Shown here piece after piece: positions 8,495 through 16,964 of a DNA stretch of 64,000 bases; position 1 is the stretch's first letter, and every line of letters starts with the position of its first letter. The position numbers and the translations under genes are program-made. Origin of the DNA: a virus; IMG/VR virus record IMGVR_UViG_3300033747_000022, positions 1-64,000 of that record. One strand, written 5' to 3'. Below the pieces are notes generated by a model. It had not been told where the DNA came from and searched no databases. It was given only the letters and a program-made list of their open reading frames with translations.

Positions 8495-8507
8495 TTACTC
8501 CACCTCC

Positions 8508-9932
8508 TTAAACTTCTTGTACTATGAGTTCTAGTTCTGTTGTTCTGTTTGCATTAACATCTACGTTATACCAGGCTGCTATATAATCAGCATGTGAAAC
8601 CTTCATCGTGTAATTGCCGGGCCTTACGTTAATCATTGTAAATCCACCGGAAGATTCTGTGACTGCTGTTCTGTTTTCTGCATCATCTACAAATAATTCC
8701 ACATTGGCATTTAATATCGGGCTGTTATCATAGGAACTTTTTACTATACCTATAATCTGTCCAAATAAATCAATGTCTACTGTCATACCCTTTAAAACGG
8801 GAGTTGCTATTCCATCTGTCTTATTTATCGTTACTTTAATCCAGAATTTCTGGTTATAATTTGTCGAGATATTTGTGCCTATATTGATTGGTACTAATGT
8901 GTTTGTCTCTAAGTTTTCTGCAAAGACATCAATTTGAACTGCTCCCGGGTCTTCTGTGTTTTCAAGTATAGGTGTGATATCCTTAATCATCTTAACTTCT
9001 GTTCCCGGGTCAAGTACAGCATAAAAACTGCTTTCTTTTATGTAATCAATATTATAGACTGCAATATTTTGGATACCCATCATAAACATCTTTGAGGATG
9101 AGTCGATATCAATAGCATTTCTCTGCCTGATATTTATCCTGATTTTTTCTATTGGCTTTTTCTCAAATGAAAGCATTACATTATTTGAGTTTTCTTTTGT
9201 CTTAAAAATTTCCTCATCCTGAAAGTTGAAATATCCTTCGCTGTTAATCTTTGTGTACTCAACTGATACTATATCAAGTGAAGAATCTGGATAAGGGTTA
9301 ATAAAAATTGTGTTCGAATACATGTTGTTAATAATACTTTTAGGTAATGTAATCTCTATTGAGGCGTTTACACTTGATATCGGTGAGTTGATATCATAAA
9401 CAACCTTTCTCTTCCACTGAGTTGAGATGTCCTGGTCGAAAGCGTACTTGATGTCGTTTTCTTTAACAACAGCATCTGTGTATTCTTTTGGAGTAACTTC
9501 AACTCTTAAATCTTCGGGTAAAAATACCTCATCATCCATCTTATTGTAGAGGAAGGTCTTGCTGTTTTGGAAGACAGGCTTAAGTGTTGCCACATTGTAG
9601 TCGTTATTGATATAAGCTCTTTTTGTCTCTTCTATTGGCTCTGTATCTATTTCTTCACCGTAGGATAATATTTCAGAGCGGTAAAAATCTATGTACTCTT
9701 TATCCACATCCATATTGTTAATCTGGTTTTCTAGAAAAGAAATCCTATTTGCAAGCTGCTGATTGTTAACCTGGAGAGTTTCTATTATCTGGTCAAGTTT
9801 ATTATCTTCTGTTGCAAATGTTTGGAATAATCCTGTAAGGTCAGTACCGAGCTCTTTATTCATTTTATTGAAGTCTTCTGAATCTAAAACGTTATTAAAC
9901 TTCACATTCCTCGGTTTAAATATAGAATCCAT
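8508..9932 (-). CDS. baseplate/fibre protein with coiled coil, discoidin-like and carboxypeptidase-regulatory-like domains
   Basis: The product is 474 residues. Residues 40-80 form a probable coiled coil (DNKLDQIIETLQVNNQQLANRI is part). A beta domain at about 155-300 carries AFDQDISTQWKRKVVYD, the sT.W strand pattern of F5/8 type C (discoidin) jelly rolls, and ends with MMGIQNIAVYNIDY. Residues 385-474 form a carboxypeptidase-regulatory-like sandwich (GIVKSSYDNSPILNANVELF, then GGFTMINVRPGNYTM). The discoidin-like unit and the GIxNIxV ending recur in the products of 12591-15029, 15029-16951 and, more weakly, 16965-19565. It is likely a structural linker between baseplate periphery and fibre. 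Confidence 0.75.
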   Translation of the reverse strand: MDSIFKPRNVKFNNVLDSEDFNKMNKELGTDLTGLFQTFATEDNKLDQIIETLQVNNQQLANRISFLENQINNMDVDKEYIDFYRSEILSYGEEIDTEPIEETKRAYINNDYNVATLKPVFQNSKTFLYNKMDDEVFLPEDLRVEVTPKEYTDAVVKENDIKYAFDQDISTQWKRKVVYDINSPISSVNASIEITLPKSIINNMYSNTIFINPYPDSSLDIVSVEYTKINSEGYFNFQDEEIFKTKENSNNVMLSFEKKPIEKIRINIRQRNAIDIDSSSKMFMMGIQNIAVYNIDYIKESSFYAVLDPGTEVKMIKDITPILENTEDPGAVQIDVFAENLETNTLVPINIGTNISTNYNQKFWIKVTINKTDGIATPVLKGMTVDIDLFGQIIGIVKSSYDNSPILNANVELFVDDAENRTAVTESSGGFTMINVRPGNYTMKVSHADYIAAWYNVDVNANRTTELELIVQEV

Positions 9933-9936
9933 TTTC

Positions 9937-10194
9937 TCACTCTCCTTTAAATCTGTACTGTTTTATAAAATCAAACTTCTTTTTAAGATAACTGAGCCTT
10001 CTTATAAGCTCGGCATTTTCTTTAATTATATTTAAAACATCTGTCTCTAAAATCTCAGTATTTTTATTCTTGCCATTTTTTAGGTATTCTAAGTTTATCT
10101 TAAGCTCATTTAAAAGCATATTATACTTAAAAGTTTCTGTTGGCCCATTTTTTCGATTGTTTCTTAAGGTCATTAAGGGCTTGTAATTTTCCAC
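9937..10194 (-). CDS. small coiled-coil protein of the baseplate region
   Basis: The product is 85 residues if translation starts at GTG 10194, where AAGGAG lies eight bases upstream. The in-frame GTG at 10203 directly abuts AAGGAG and is less likely. The sequence is lysine- and asparagine-rich and mainly helical (EILETDVLNIIKENAELIRRL region), suggesting a short coiled coil. No domain is recognised. It sits five bases before the 474-residue fibre-linker gene and 20 bases after the ZU5 protein gene. It could be a chaperone or a small wedge component. Confidence 0.6.
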   Translation of the reverse strand: MENYKPLMTLRNNRKNGPTETFKYNMLLNELKINLEYLKNGKNKNTEILETDVLNIIKENAELIRRLSYLKKKFDFIKQYRFKGE

Positions 10195-10213
10195 TTTAAC
10201 CACTCCTTACTTC

Positions 10214-12577
10214 TTAAAATACAAAGCTGTATTTTTGATTTTCTATATTCCAGTAGCCCTCATCCCATACCCACTGGTCCCAGTAAACATTAAGGTGGTT
10301 GTTTATATAACTTGAAATTGATAAAAGCCTTTCTGAGGCAGAGCCGTCAGCCTTTTTAAGTTCATTTAAATAACTATCATCAGAGAGTGAGTTAACATTA
10401 ACTTCATCTTTAGTAAGTGAAAGCTCCCTTGCTATATGGTTTCTTAGCCCCTCTACTGTTGAATCTCCGGGGTTTATTCCGTAATCTAATATTCTTTCCT
10501 TCAGCTCTTCGTTTGTTTCTTTTTCGTTTCTTTCCATATCAAAAAGGAGGGCAAACTCATCAAAGACATTCCATATCTTATGCTCTTTTAAGTTCGCCTC
10601 CAGGCTGTATGTGATATCATTATATAAATCGATTAGCTTTAAGTCTCTGCCGTAATTATCGCTGAAATATATTACCTCAGTTTTTAAATTAAAATAGCAG
10701 AGTTCATCTTTGGAGTTGTAATACTTTTTCTCATCGAAAGTTATTGGTATGTATTTACCCTTATACTTTGCCTTAAACTGCTCTGTATTGGCTATTAAAG
10801 GAGTATCCTCTCCGTTTTTGAAGTTTTTAGCTCTCGTCTTAAAAGCTATAGACTTCATTGATGTGTCAGCTGTATCTAAAAAATAGTTTTTTATAAGCTT
10901 GTAGTATTTACTTCCTGCATCTTCCACTTCTGTAAAAACACCGTGGTTTAAAATTTGCTGAAAGTTTGATTCTTTCTTCCTGACATCCATCCACCTTGGC
11001 AGTTTGGTAGCAGCCATCTTGGTTCTTGGTGAGTAGAGGTCATCTGTTGCCATAATTCCATAGGTGCTGAAATGTTCTATATATGAGATTGCTTTATTTC
11101 TTAATTCATCAACCACGGTAGATAGCTCTTCTGGTTCTGTGTTATCAAGGTAAGCCAGTTTAAGCCCGCTCTCGCTCTGGTAGGAGTTGAAATTAAAGCT
11201 TGAATAGTCAACCTCAAGCATAGCAGGTTTTAGAAACTGTAGTCCTTCAGGGCCAAACTCGAAGCCTATAATATCATCTGCAAATTTCTCTTCTGAGCTT
11301 GCAACTCTTCTAATAGTTATCGTCTCATCGGCTGTTAAAGCTCCTTCTGGAATGTATAAGCTGACAGGGAAGTATTCTGTGTCTAAACTTATAACTCCTC
11401 CAGCTTGGCCTATAATACGGCTTGTGCTGGATTCTGTTACTTCCTTCTGTACGTATCCACTCTGCTCGCTAGGAAGTAAGTATTCGAGCTTAAAATAATC
11501 GATTGAGTTCTGGTAGTTTTTGCTGTTTGAGATATTTATCTTGAGTTTCAAATACCTACCTTTAAGTTCCTGAAGCTCTTCTTCAAGCTCATTTGAGATT
11601 GTAAAATCTTTTTCTGTAGGAACTAAGTTTATGCTCCTTGACATATCTGATTCAATTGTCTCTGTGTTATCAGAAGCAAAAACATCTATTGTGATTGAGT
11701 TGGAACCGTCATCTATTAGTGCAGCTTCAGGAAAAGTACCGCTTAATGTTAGGTTCTCCCAAACTGAAGCGTTTTCTCCTGCATCAAAAATCTTGGACTC
11801 GTAAGATGTTGTTTCGTTAAAACCTTCGGCATATATCTCTTTAATGTTTAGCTCTTTATCAACAATTGAGTTAGTACCGTTATTTGCCGGCTGTACCAGT
11901 CTCATCTTTGATATTTTGTTTGCACCAAACTTAGCCCTGTACCAGATACTTTCATAACCAGAACATCTTAATCTACTTTCTAAATAATATACTGCTTCAG
12001 TCTCGTCATAATCAAGTCTTAAATCAACAAAGAAGTCTGCAAGGTTATTTGTTATGATTGATGTTATCTGACCTATTGAACCTACAGCAGAGTCTTCTAC
12101 AGTAAATTCCGTGGTTGACACTCCATCTGTGATACTCATCTTTATTTCCGACTGGTTTGTTAAAATAAGCCTGTAGACTGAAGATGCGCTATCTAAAAAC
12201 TCTATATAGGCATTTTCTTTGTGGTTTGTTTTTAGTGCTTCCCAGTCAAATTTAACTGAGATATAATCAAGCTCGTGAGCTATATTGTTCTTTTTGAATG
12301 TGCTCTCAGCCAGCATAAAGTTATCTTCAGTTAGTGCTTTTTCTGCGTCTTCTTTTTTTACCTTTAAATTTATTTTATTTCCTTCAATGTCAAAGCTTGA
12401 ATATTCCTCAAGGATAATACTTTCTGAAAAATCTGAGCGTACTGGAAGCTCAAGACTATAATCATTTAAGACCTTGAGTTTGTTTTTTATGGTGTTTGAA
12501 TCTGTTGCCTCAGCACCGTAAAGCGTACCTTCAAGCCATTGACTTTTATGGAAAATAGCCATTTCTTTTGAGGCCAT
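10214..12577 (-). CDS. baseplate protein with ZU5-like domain and wedge-type C-terminus
   Basis: The 787-residue protein has a beta-rich N-terminal half, then a clear ZU5-like module at about 385-475: GGVISLDTEYFPVSLYIPEGAL and later GPEGLQFLKPAML, the usual 'gG.v.l...v.l.IP.GAl ... GP.g..f..P..l' pattern. ZU5 is best known from ankyrins and netrin receptors, where it mediates protein contacts. The C-terminus (about 660-787) has FDEFALLFDMERNEKETNEELKERIL and NPGDSTVEGLRNHIARELSL, a wording common in phage baseplate wedge proteins that assemble next to baseplate-J proteins. ATG follows AAGGAGGT. It is probably a peripheral wedge protein joining baseplate to fibres. Confidence 0.78.
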   Translation of the reverse strand: MASKEMAIFHKSQWLEGTLYGAEATDSNTIKNKLKVLNDYSLELPVRSDFSESIILEEYSSFDIEGNKINLKVKKEDAEKALTEDNFMLAESTFKKNNIAHELDYISVKFDWEALKTNHKENAYIEFLDSASSVYRLILTNQSEIKMSITDGVSTTEFTVEDSAVGSIGQITSIITNNLADFFVDLRLDYDETEAVYYLESRLRCSGYESIWYRAKFGANKISKMRLVQPANNGTNSIVDKELNIKEIYAEGFNETTSYESKIFDAGENASVWENLTLSGTFPEAALIDDGSNSITIDVFASDNTETIESDMSRSINLVPTEKDFTISNELEEELQELKGRYLKLKINISNSKNYQNSIDYFKLEYLLPSEQSGYVQKEVTESSTSRIIGQAGGVISLDTEYFPVSLYIPEGALTADETITIRRVASSEEKFADDIIGFEFGPEGLQFLKPAMLEVDYSSFNFNSYQSESGLKLAYLDNTEPEELSTVVDELRNKAISYIEHFSTYGIMATDDLYSPRTKMAATKLPRWMDVRKKESNFQQILNHGVFTEVEDAGSKYYKLIKNYFLDTADTSMKSIAFKTRAKNFKNGEDTPLIANTEQFKAKYKGKYIPITFDEKKYYNSKDELCYFNLKTEVIYFSDNYGRDLKLIDLYNDITYSLEANLKEHKIWNVFDEFALLFDMERNEKETNEELKERILDYGINPGDSTVEGLRNHIARELSLTKDEVNVNSLSDDSYLNELKKADGSASERLLSISSYINNHLNVYWDQWVWDEGYWNIENQKYSFVF

Positions 12578-12590
12578 TATTTATACCTCC

Positions 12591-15029
12591 TTAATATTTT
12601 GCGTTTACTTTTATCGAGTCTATCTTGGGTGTGATATATGTGTTCTCACTTTCCATCTCTGCCATTATTTTTATAGATTTTACCCTGTTTATATTGTATT
12701 TATAATTAATTGAATAGTTGTTGTTGATTCCAGCTTCTGAGTTGTTGAATATGATACTGTTTCCTTCTATAGCAAACACGCTGTCATCTTCGTAATCATA
12801 GCCGGACATTAAGGAAGATAATGAAACCTGCTTTAAACCTTCTCTCTTTGCTCTCCATTTTTCAAAAGAACTTAAATCTATTAAGTCATCAAAAAAGCTG
12901 GCCTTTGTGCTGTCTCCAAGATAAATTACAATATCAATCTTATTCCAGCCTCTATCAAGCTGAATATCATAAAGGTATGTGCTTCCGTTTACCTGTCTTT
13001 CAAGCTTCATTCCGTTAACATAAAGTGCTTCATTCTGGTAACATTCACTGTAATCAATGCCGTCTTTTGTTATTGACTTAGGCTCATCTAAATAAAGCCA
13101 GGTAGAAAAAAGATAATGGCTGTTATCTGTAGCATCAAGACTTACATTATCTTTGTATGTCTTGGTAAAGCTTTGACCCATTGGATAGTAAAAATAATTC
13201 TTTTTAGTAAAGGTTGGCATCTTTCTTTTATTCCATAAGAATAAGCCGACCTGAGAGTCTAGATTTATTTCCTTTTCGTATTTATAAACAGACCATCTGT
13301 TAACACCCGCAACAACTTCAGCCTCTTTTTTGAGAGGTATATACGGAAGATTGTAGCTTTTGAAATCCTTGCCGTGCTTATTTTTATAAAGTGAAAGATT
13401 TGCCGTACTGAAATTAGCCTCTCCCTTAAGCGTATTTTTAAGCTTTAGAGAAGTTTTGTTTTTGGGGTTTTCTCTATTATCAGGACTAATTATGTAAGGG
13501 TTGCTGTAGTCTACCTTTCCTGCCTCACTACCCTCAACCAGGAAGAATTTGTCTGCTAGAACTTCTGTTTGAGGGGTGTCAGAATCCTTTATTCTTATTC
13601 TCTGAGTTCCCTCTACTTCGTTTAAAAATGTATACTCAAAGTGGTTCCATTCTTGGTTGTCCTCTAAAGATAGAACCTCTATAACCTCTCCATCATGCTC
13701 TCTTATGATATTGATTGGTTCCATTGATATTTCTCTTTTTAAATAGCCAGACAGTGTGTATTCTCTTCCGGGAATAAGCTCTACATCCTGATACATTCCT
13801 TCAGAACTTGAATCTCCACAGTAAGAACCTCCGTCAGCACCACCTTCATCATAGTAGTTTTCTGCATGCCAGCTCTCAGCTTTGTCAAACTCGGAGTCAT
13901 TAAAGAAGTTGTTATTCTCCTTTATCTTAAGGTAGTATCTTATCTCAGAACCCTGTGGTACTATCTCGTCTGCGGTTATTGAAAGTTCTTCCAGTGTGTC
14001 CTTATCTTCTCTGTCATTGATTGTCAGTTCTTTTGTTTCTATTTTTGCTGTAGGCTCATACTCTCTGTAATCAATTGAGATATTTTTAAGCCCAAATAGA
14101 TATTCCTTTTCTGTCAGTTCAATATCGGGAGAACTCTTAGATAGTATCAATTTTATTTTTTCTGTTTTTATAGGTTCAGGGAAGGAAAACCATGCTTCTT
14201 TTTTGTTTAAAATTGTCTTTTCTTTGAAGTCGAATTTGTGCCAGCCTCCATCAAGAAGATAATGAAGCTCTACTTCCATCAAGCCTGATGACTGCGGTGT
14301 TAGCTGTATTTCAGATATCTTATATGAATCAGCAAGCTCAATCTCAAGTTCTAGGCTGACAGAGTTATCTATCTCAAAACCTTTAGGATAAATCACTTTA
14401 GTTGCCCAGAAGGTATTTAAATAATCATCAAGAAGGTTTGATAGAGGACTTACCTCATTTATATATGCCTTCTCAGTTGGAGTTATGTTTGTTATTTTTA
14501 CTCTGGCGTTTGACAGTGGAACCTTGACAACATCCTTATTTGAAATAGGGAGCATCGCTCTTTTCTCATTCAGGTCAATAAATGCGTTAGAATTTTCCAT
14601 GTCGATGTTTTTAAAGCTCGAAAAGTTTTCCTCAAATGAATAGTTAAAGTCATTTGATTTACTGCTTTCTGTTGTCAGCTTAGAAATCCTGTTCTGAAGG
14701 CTTTTTATTTTAGCCATCAGCTTTATTCTCTCATCTTCTTTGATTGAAAAATTGTTCAGAATTTCTTTGTGCTGCTCATTAAAAGATTCAAAAAGACAGC
14801 TTATATCAAAGTGTATATCATCTAGCAGGCTGTTGTAGGATTTTATATCTGAGCGCTCTCTTTTTTCTATAGGCTCAAAGTTGGCCATCGGCATCCCAAG
14901 CTCGTTTCCCTCAATGATTTTCCCAAACAAAAACTCAATGGTCTCCTCTGTTGGATTAACACCGGATTTAAGCTGATTTGACATAATAGCCTCAAGTATC
15001 CTTCTTGTTTGTATGCTTTTGTTGTCCAT
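12591..15029 (-). CDS. baseplate/fibre protein with discoidin-like and carbohydrate-binding-like domains
   Basis: The 812-residue protein begins with a helical, partly coiled-coil segment (1-130). A discoidin-like jelly roll (about 195-315) contains DDYLNTFWATKVIYPKG and ends at YLFGLKNISIDYREY, the signature shared with its paralogues. At about 385-510 a segment with ADGGSYCGDSSSEGMYQ and LIPGREYTLSGYLKRE resembles CBM4/9-type carbohydrate-binding modules. A further lectin-like beta domain may follow at 560-730. Its ATG overlaps the stop of the upstream gene in TAATG, indicating coupled translation. It is a baseplate-peripheral paralogue probably exposed to the cell surface; sugar binding is inferred. 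Confidence 0.75.
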   Translation of the reverse strand: MDNKSIQTRRILEAIMSNQLKSGVNPTEETIEFLFGKIIEGNELGMPMANFEPIEKRERSDIKSYNSLLDDIHFDISCLFESFNEQHKEILNNFSIKEDERIKLMAKIKSLQNRISKLTTESSKSNDFNYSFEENFSSFKNIDMENSNAFIDLNEKRAMLPISNKDVVKVPLSNARVKITNITPTEKAYINEVSPLSNLLDDYLNTFWATKVIYPKGFEIDNSVSLELEIELADSYKISEIQLTPQSSGLMEVELHYLLDGGWHKFDFKEKTILNKKEAWFSFPEPIKTEKIKLILSKSSPDIELTEKEYLFGLKNISIDYREYEPTAKIETKELTINDREDKDTLEELSITADEIVPQGSEIRYYLKIKENNNFFNDSEFDKAESWHAENYYDEGGADGGSYCGDSSSEGMYQDVELIPGREYTLSGYLKREISMEPINIIREHDGEVIEVLSLEDNQEWNHFEYTFLNEVEGTQRIRIKDSDTPQTEVLADKFFLVEGSEAGKVDYSNPYIISPDNRENPKNKTSLKLKNTLKGEANFSTANLSLYKNKHGKDFKSYNLPYIPLKKEAEVVAGVNRWSVYKYEKEINLDSQVGLFLWNKRKMPTFTKKNYFYYPMGQSFTKTYKDNVSLDATDNSHYLFSTWLYLDEPKSITKDGIDYSECYQNEALYVNGMKLERQVNGSTYLYDIQLDRGWNKIDIVIYLGDSTKASFFDDLIDLSSFEKWRAKREGLKQVSLSSLMSGYDYEDDSVFAIEGNSIIFNNSEAGINNNYSINYKYNINRVKSIKIMAEMESENTYITPKIDSIKVNAKY

Positions 15030-16951
15030 TAATAATCATCTCCACTTAAATCGATAAGCATATCTGCTTTGAAATTTTTCAAAATAGGAGTAAAAAACTC
15101 GGCATCTTCAATTGTTACCGGTCTTTTAAAAACAGCCTTAAATTTGAAGTTGTTATCGGAATCGCTTTTGATATACTTTACGTTCTCATTCTGCATTTCA
15201 TCAGGTATTTTTGAATTAAGATATATTTCATTTGCTATTCCATCTTTGCCGTTACCTATTTCATGCCACTCTTTACCATCATCAAAACTAACAAAGTATT
15301 TAATCCAGTTATTTTTATTTTTAATAGATGTCTCGCTATTTTGGCCGGAGTAAAATACTTTAGGCAGATGTTCATTTGCACTAATTAGAACCCTTTTTAT
15401 TCTGCCGGGAATTATATAGTTTCTGGAAACAATCTGTGATTCTTCAGAGTATCCATAAGCATTTACATTAATATCTCTAATTCCAATAGCCCATCTTTTT
15501 CCATCGAAAGCTTCGACTCTGTTTTCTGTCTTGTCGGAAACTATTGTTTTTTCAACGCTACCCCCAAATATGCTTTTAAAAGCGCCCTCAAGCCAGTTAT
15601 CGTCGTTTCCTTCAATTAGTTTCTTATCGTATTTATTGAGCTCTGTTGGAATTCTATACTTTCTTGTTTCATAAGTTGTATCATCGCTATGGAACCAGCC
15701 ACCATCTTCTTTTATTTTTATTCTTGTTATTCTTAAAACATAGTTGTGACCTATAATGCAGCTATATGGACTGTTCTGCTCAAAGGTAATATAGATATGT
15801 TTTGCAGTCCTTGGAGAGAATGTAAATACACCTCTGCCTGTAAAATAATCATTGCCTGGAATTAGGTCTTCATCTAAAAACCTGTCGTAGGTTTCTGTAT
15901 TTTCATTTAACCTATAGTTTATGAACTCATTACTGTAGATGCTCTTTGGAGTCTCGTTTATTCTCTTTGATGTTTTTATGCTTTTTATTATGGCCCCTTT
16001 TGCACCCTTAAATTCTGGCACATATGGGTTAACATCAATCCAGTTTATTCTTTGAGCTTTATCTAAAGTTATCTTTAAAGTTAAGCTAAGCCTTCCATTT
16101 TTAGGGTTTCTTGCCCATGACACCTCTTTATTATCCGATACTTTGTAGCTAAAACCATAGCCCTTAGCCTTCTTTTTGGCCGCATTTGAAACATTAACAA
16201 GCTCATACTCAAACCATGTATTTGGGTTGTCATCTAAGATGTCATACTTATTTAATCTAGGATTTTCTTCTCCATACCAGACAATCTTTTTTTCTCTTTC
16301 ATTTCTGCTGTACTCTATATCTCTCACACCATCAGTTTTAACCTGGTGCAAGTTGCCCACAAAACCTTCAGAGTCACCAACTATCTCAACTTTTGTACCT
16401 GAATCTATTAAGTTTACAGAGCGGTCCTTATTTAAAGATACGACACCGCTGTGGTTATCTATATCAGCTGTTGTTAGGCTTTTATCTATGTTGTTTGAGG
16501 TTTTAAAATCCTCTGTTATGACAAAGGTTCCGCTGTCATTTTTTACCTCTGCCTCGTTATTGTAGAGGCTTATTTTGTCAACCTGATTTTTTAGTTCAAA
16601 AACTTCTTTTTCCAGTTTATTATTTGAGATGGCATTATAGTTGAAATTGTTTTTAATATCATTTGTTAAATTTTCAATTTCTATATAGGAAGAGTCTATA
16701 TCATTACAGATTTCTCTGATGTTTTTATTATAATCCTCTACATTGGGTATCCTTTTGGCATACCTTTTTTGAAAAGAAGGTTCTCCTATACCATCTATTG
16801 CCTCTTTTATACCAGAGACTATAGAGCTTATAATTCCTCCGAAGTCCATATCTTTATTTTCTTCTAAGTTGTCATGTATCTTATTAACCCCATCTTTTAA
16901 CTGCTTTCTTATTGTCTCAACATTGTGTTTAAATCTGTATGGGTTTGGCAT
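15029..16951 (-). CDS. baseplate structural protein, discoidin-like paralogue
   Basis: The 640-residue protein belongs to the same family as the flanking genes. It has an N-terminal helical region with short coiled coil (about 60-135), then a beta region in which DDNPNTWFEYELVN and RINWIDVNPYVPEF match the discoidin-like strand order of its paralogues. The family motif appears as KRWAIGIRDINVNAYGY (near residue 490). The last 100 residues form another beta domain (WIKYFVSFDDGKEWHEIG). ATG follows AAAGGAGG. It lies in a head-to-tail series with 12591-15029 and 16965-19565, suggesting gene duplication built the peripheral baseplate. No enzymatic motif was seen. Confidence 0.7.
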   Translation of the reverse strand: MPNPYRFKHNVETIRKQLKDGVNKIHDNLEENKDMDFGGIISSIVSGIKEAIDGIGEPSFQKRYAKRIPNVEDYNKNIREICNDIDSSYIEIENLTNDIKNNFNYNAISNNKLEKEVFELKNQVDKISLYNNEAEVKNDSGTFVITEDFKTSNNIDKSLTTADIDNHSGVVSLNKDRSVNLIDSGTKVEIVGDSEGFVGNLHQVKTDGVRDIEYSRNEREKKIVWYGEENPRLNKYDILDDNPNTWFEYELVNVSNAAKKKAKGYGFSYKVSDNKEVSWARNPKNGRLSLTLKITLDKAQRINWIDVNPYVPEFKGAKGAIIKSIKTSKRINETPKSIYSNEFINYRLNENTETYDRFLDEDLIPGNDYFTGRGVFTFSPRTAKHIYITFEQNSPYSCIIGHNYVLRITRIKIKEDGGWFHSDDTTYETRKYRIPTELNKYDKKLIEGNDDNWLEGAFKSIFGGSVEKTIVSDKTENRVEAFDGKRWAIGIRDINVNAYGYSEESQIVSRNYIIPGRIKRVLISANEHLPKVFYSGQNSETSIKNKNNWIKYFVSFDDGKEWHEIGNGKDGIANEIYLNSKIPDEMQNENVKYIKSDSDNNFKFKAVFKRPVTIEDAEFFTPILKNFKADMLIDLSGDDY

Positions 16952-16964
16952 AAAAGCCTCCTTT

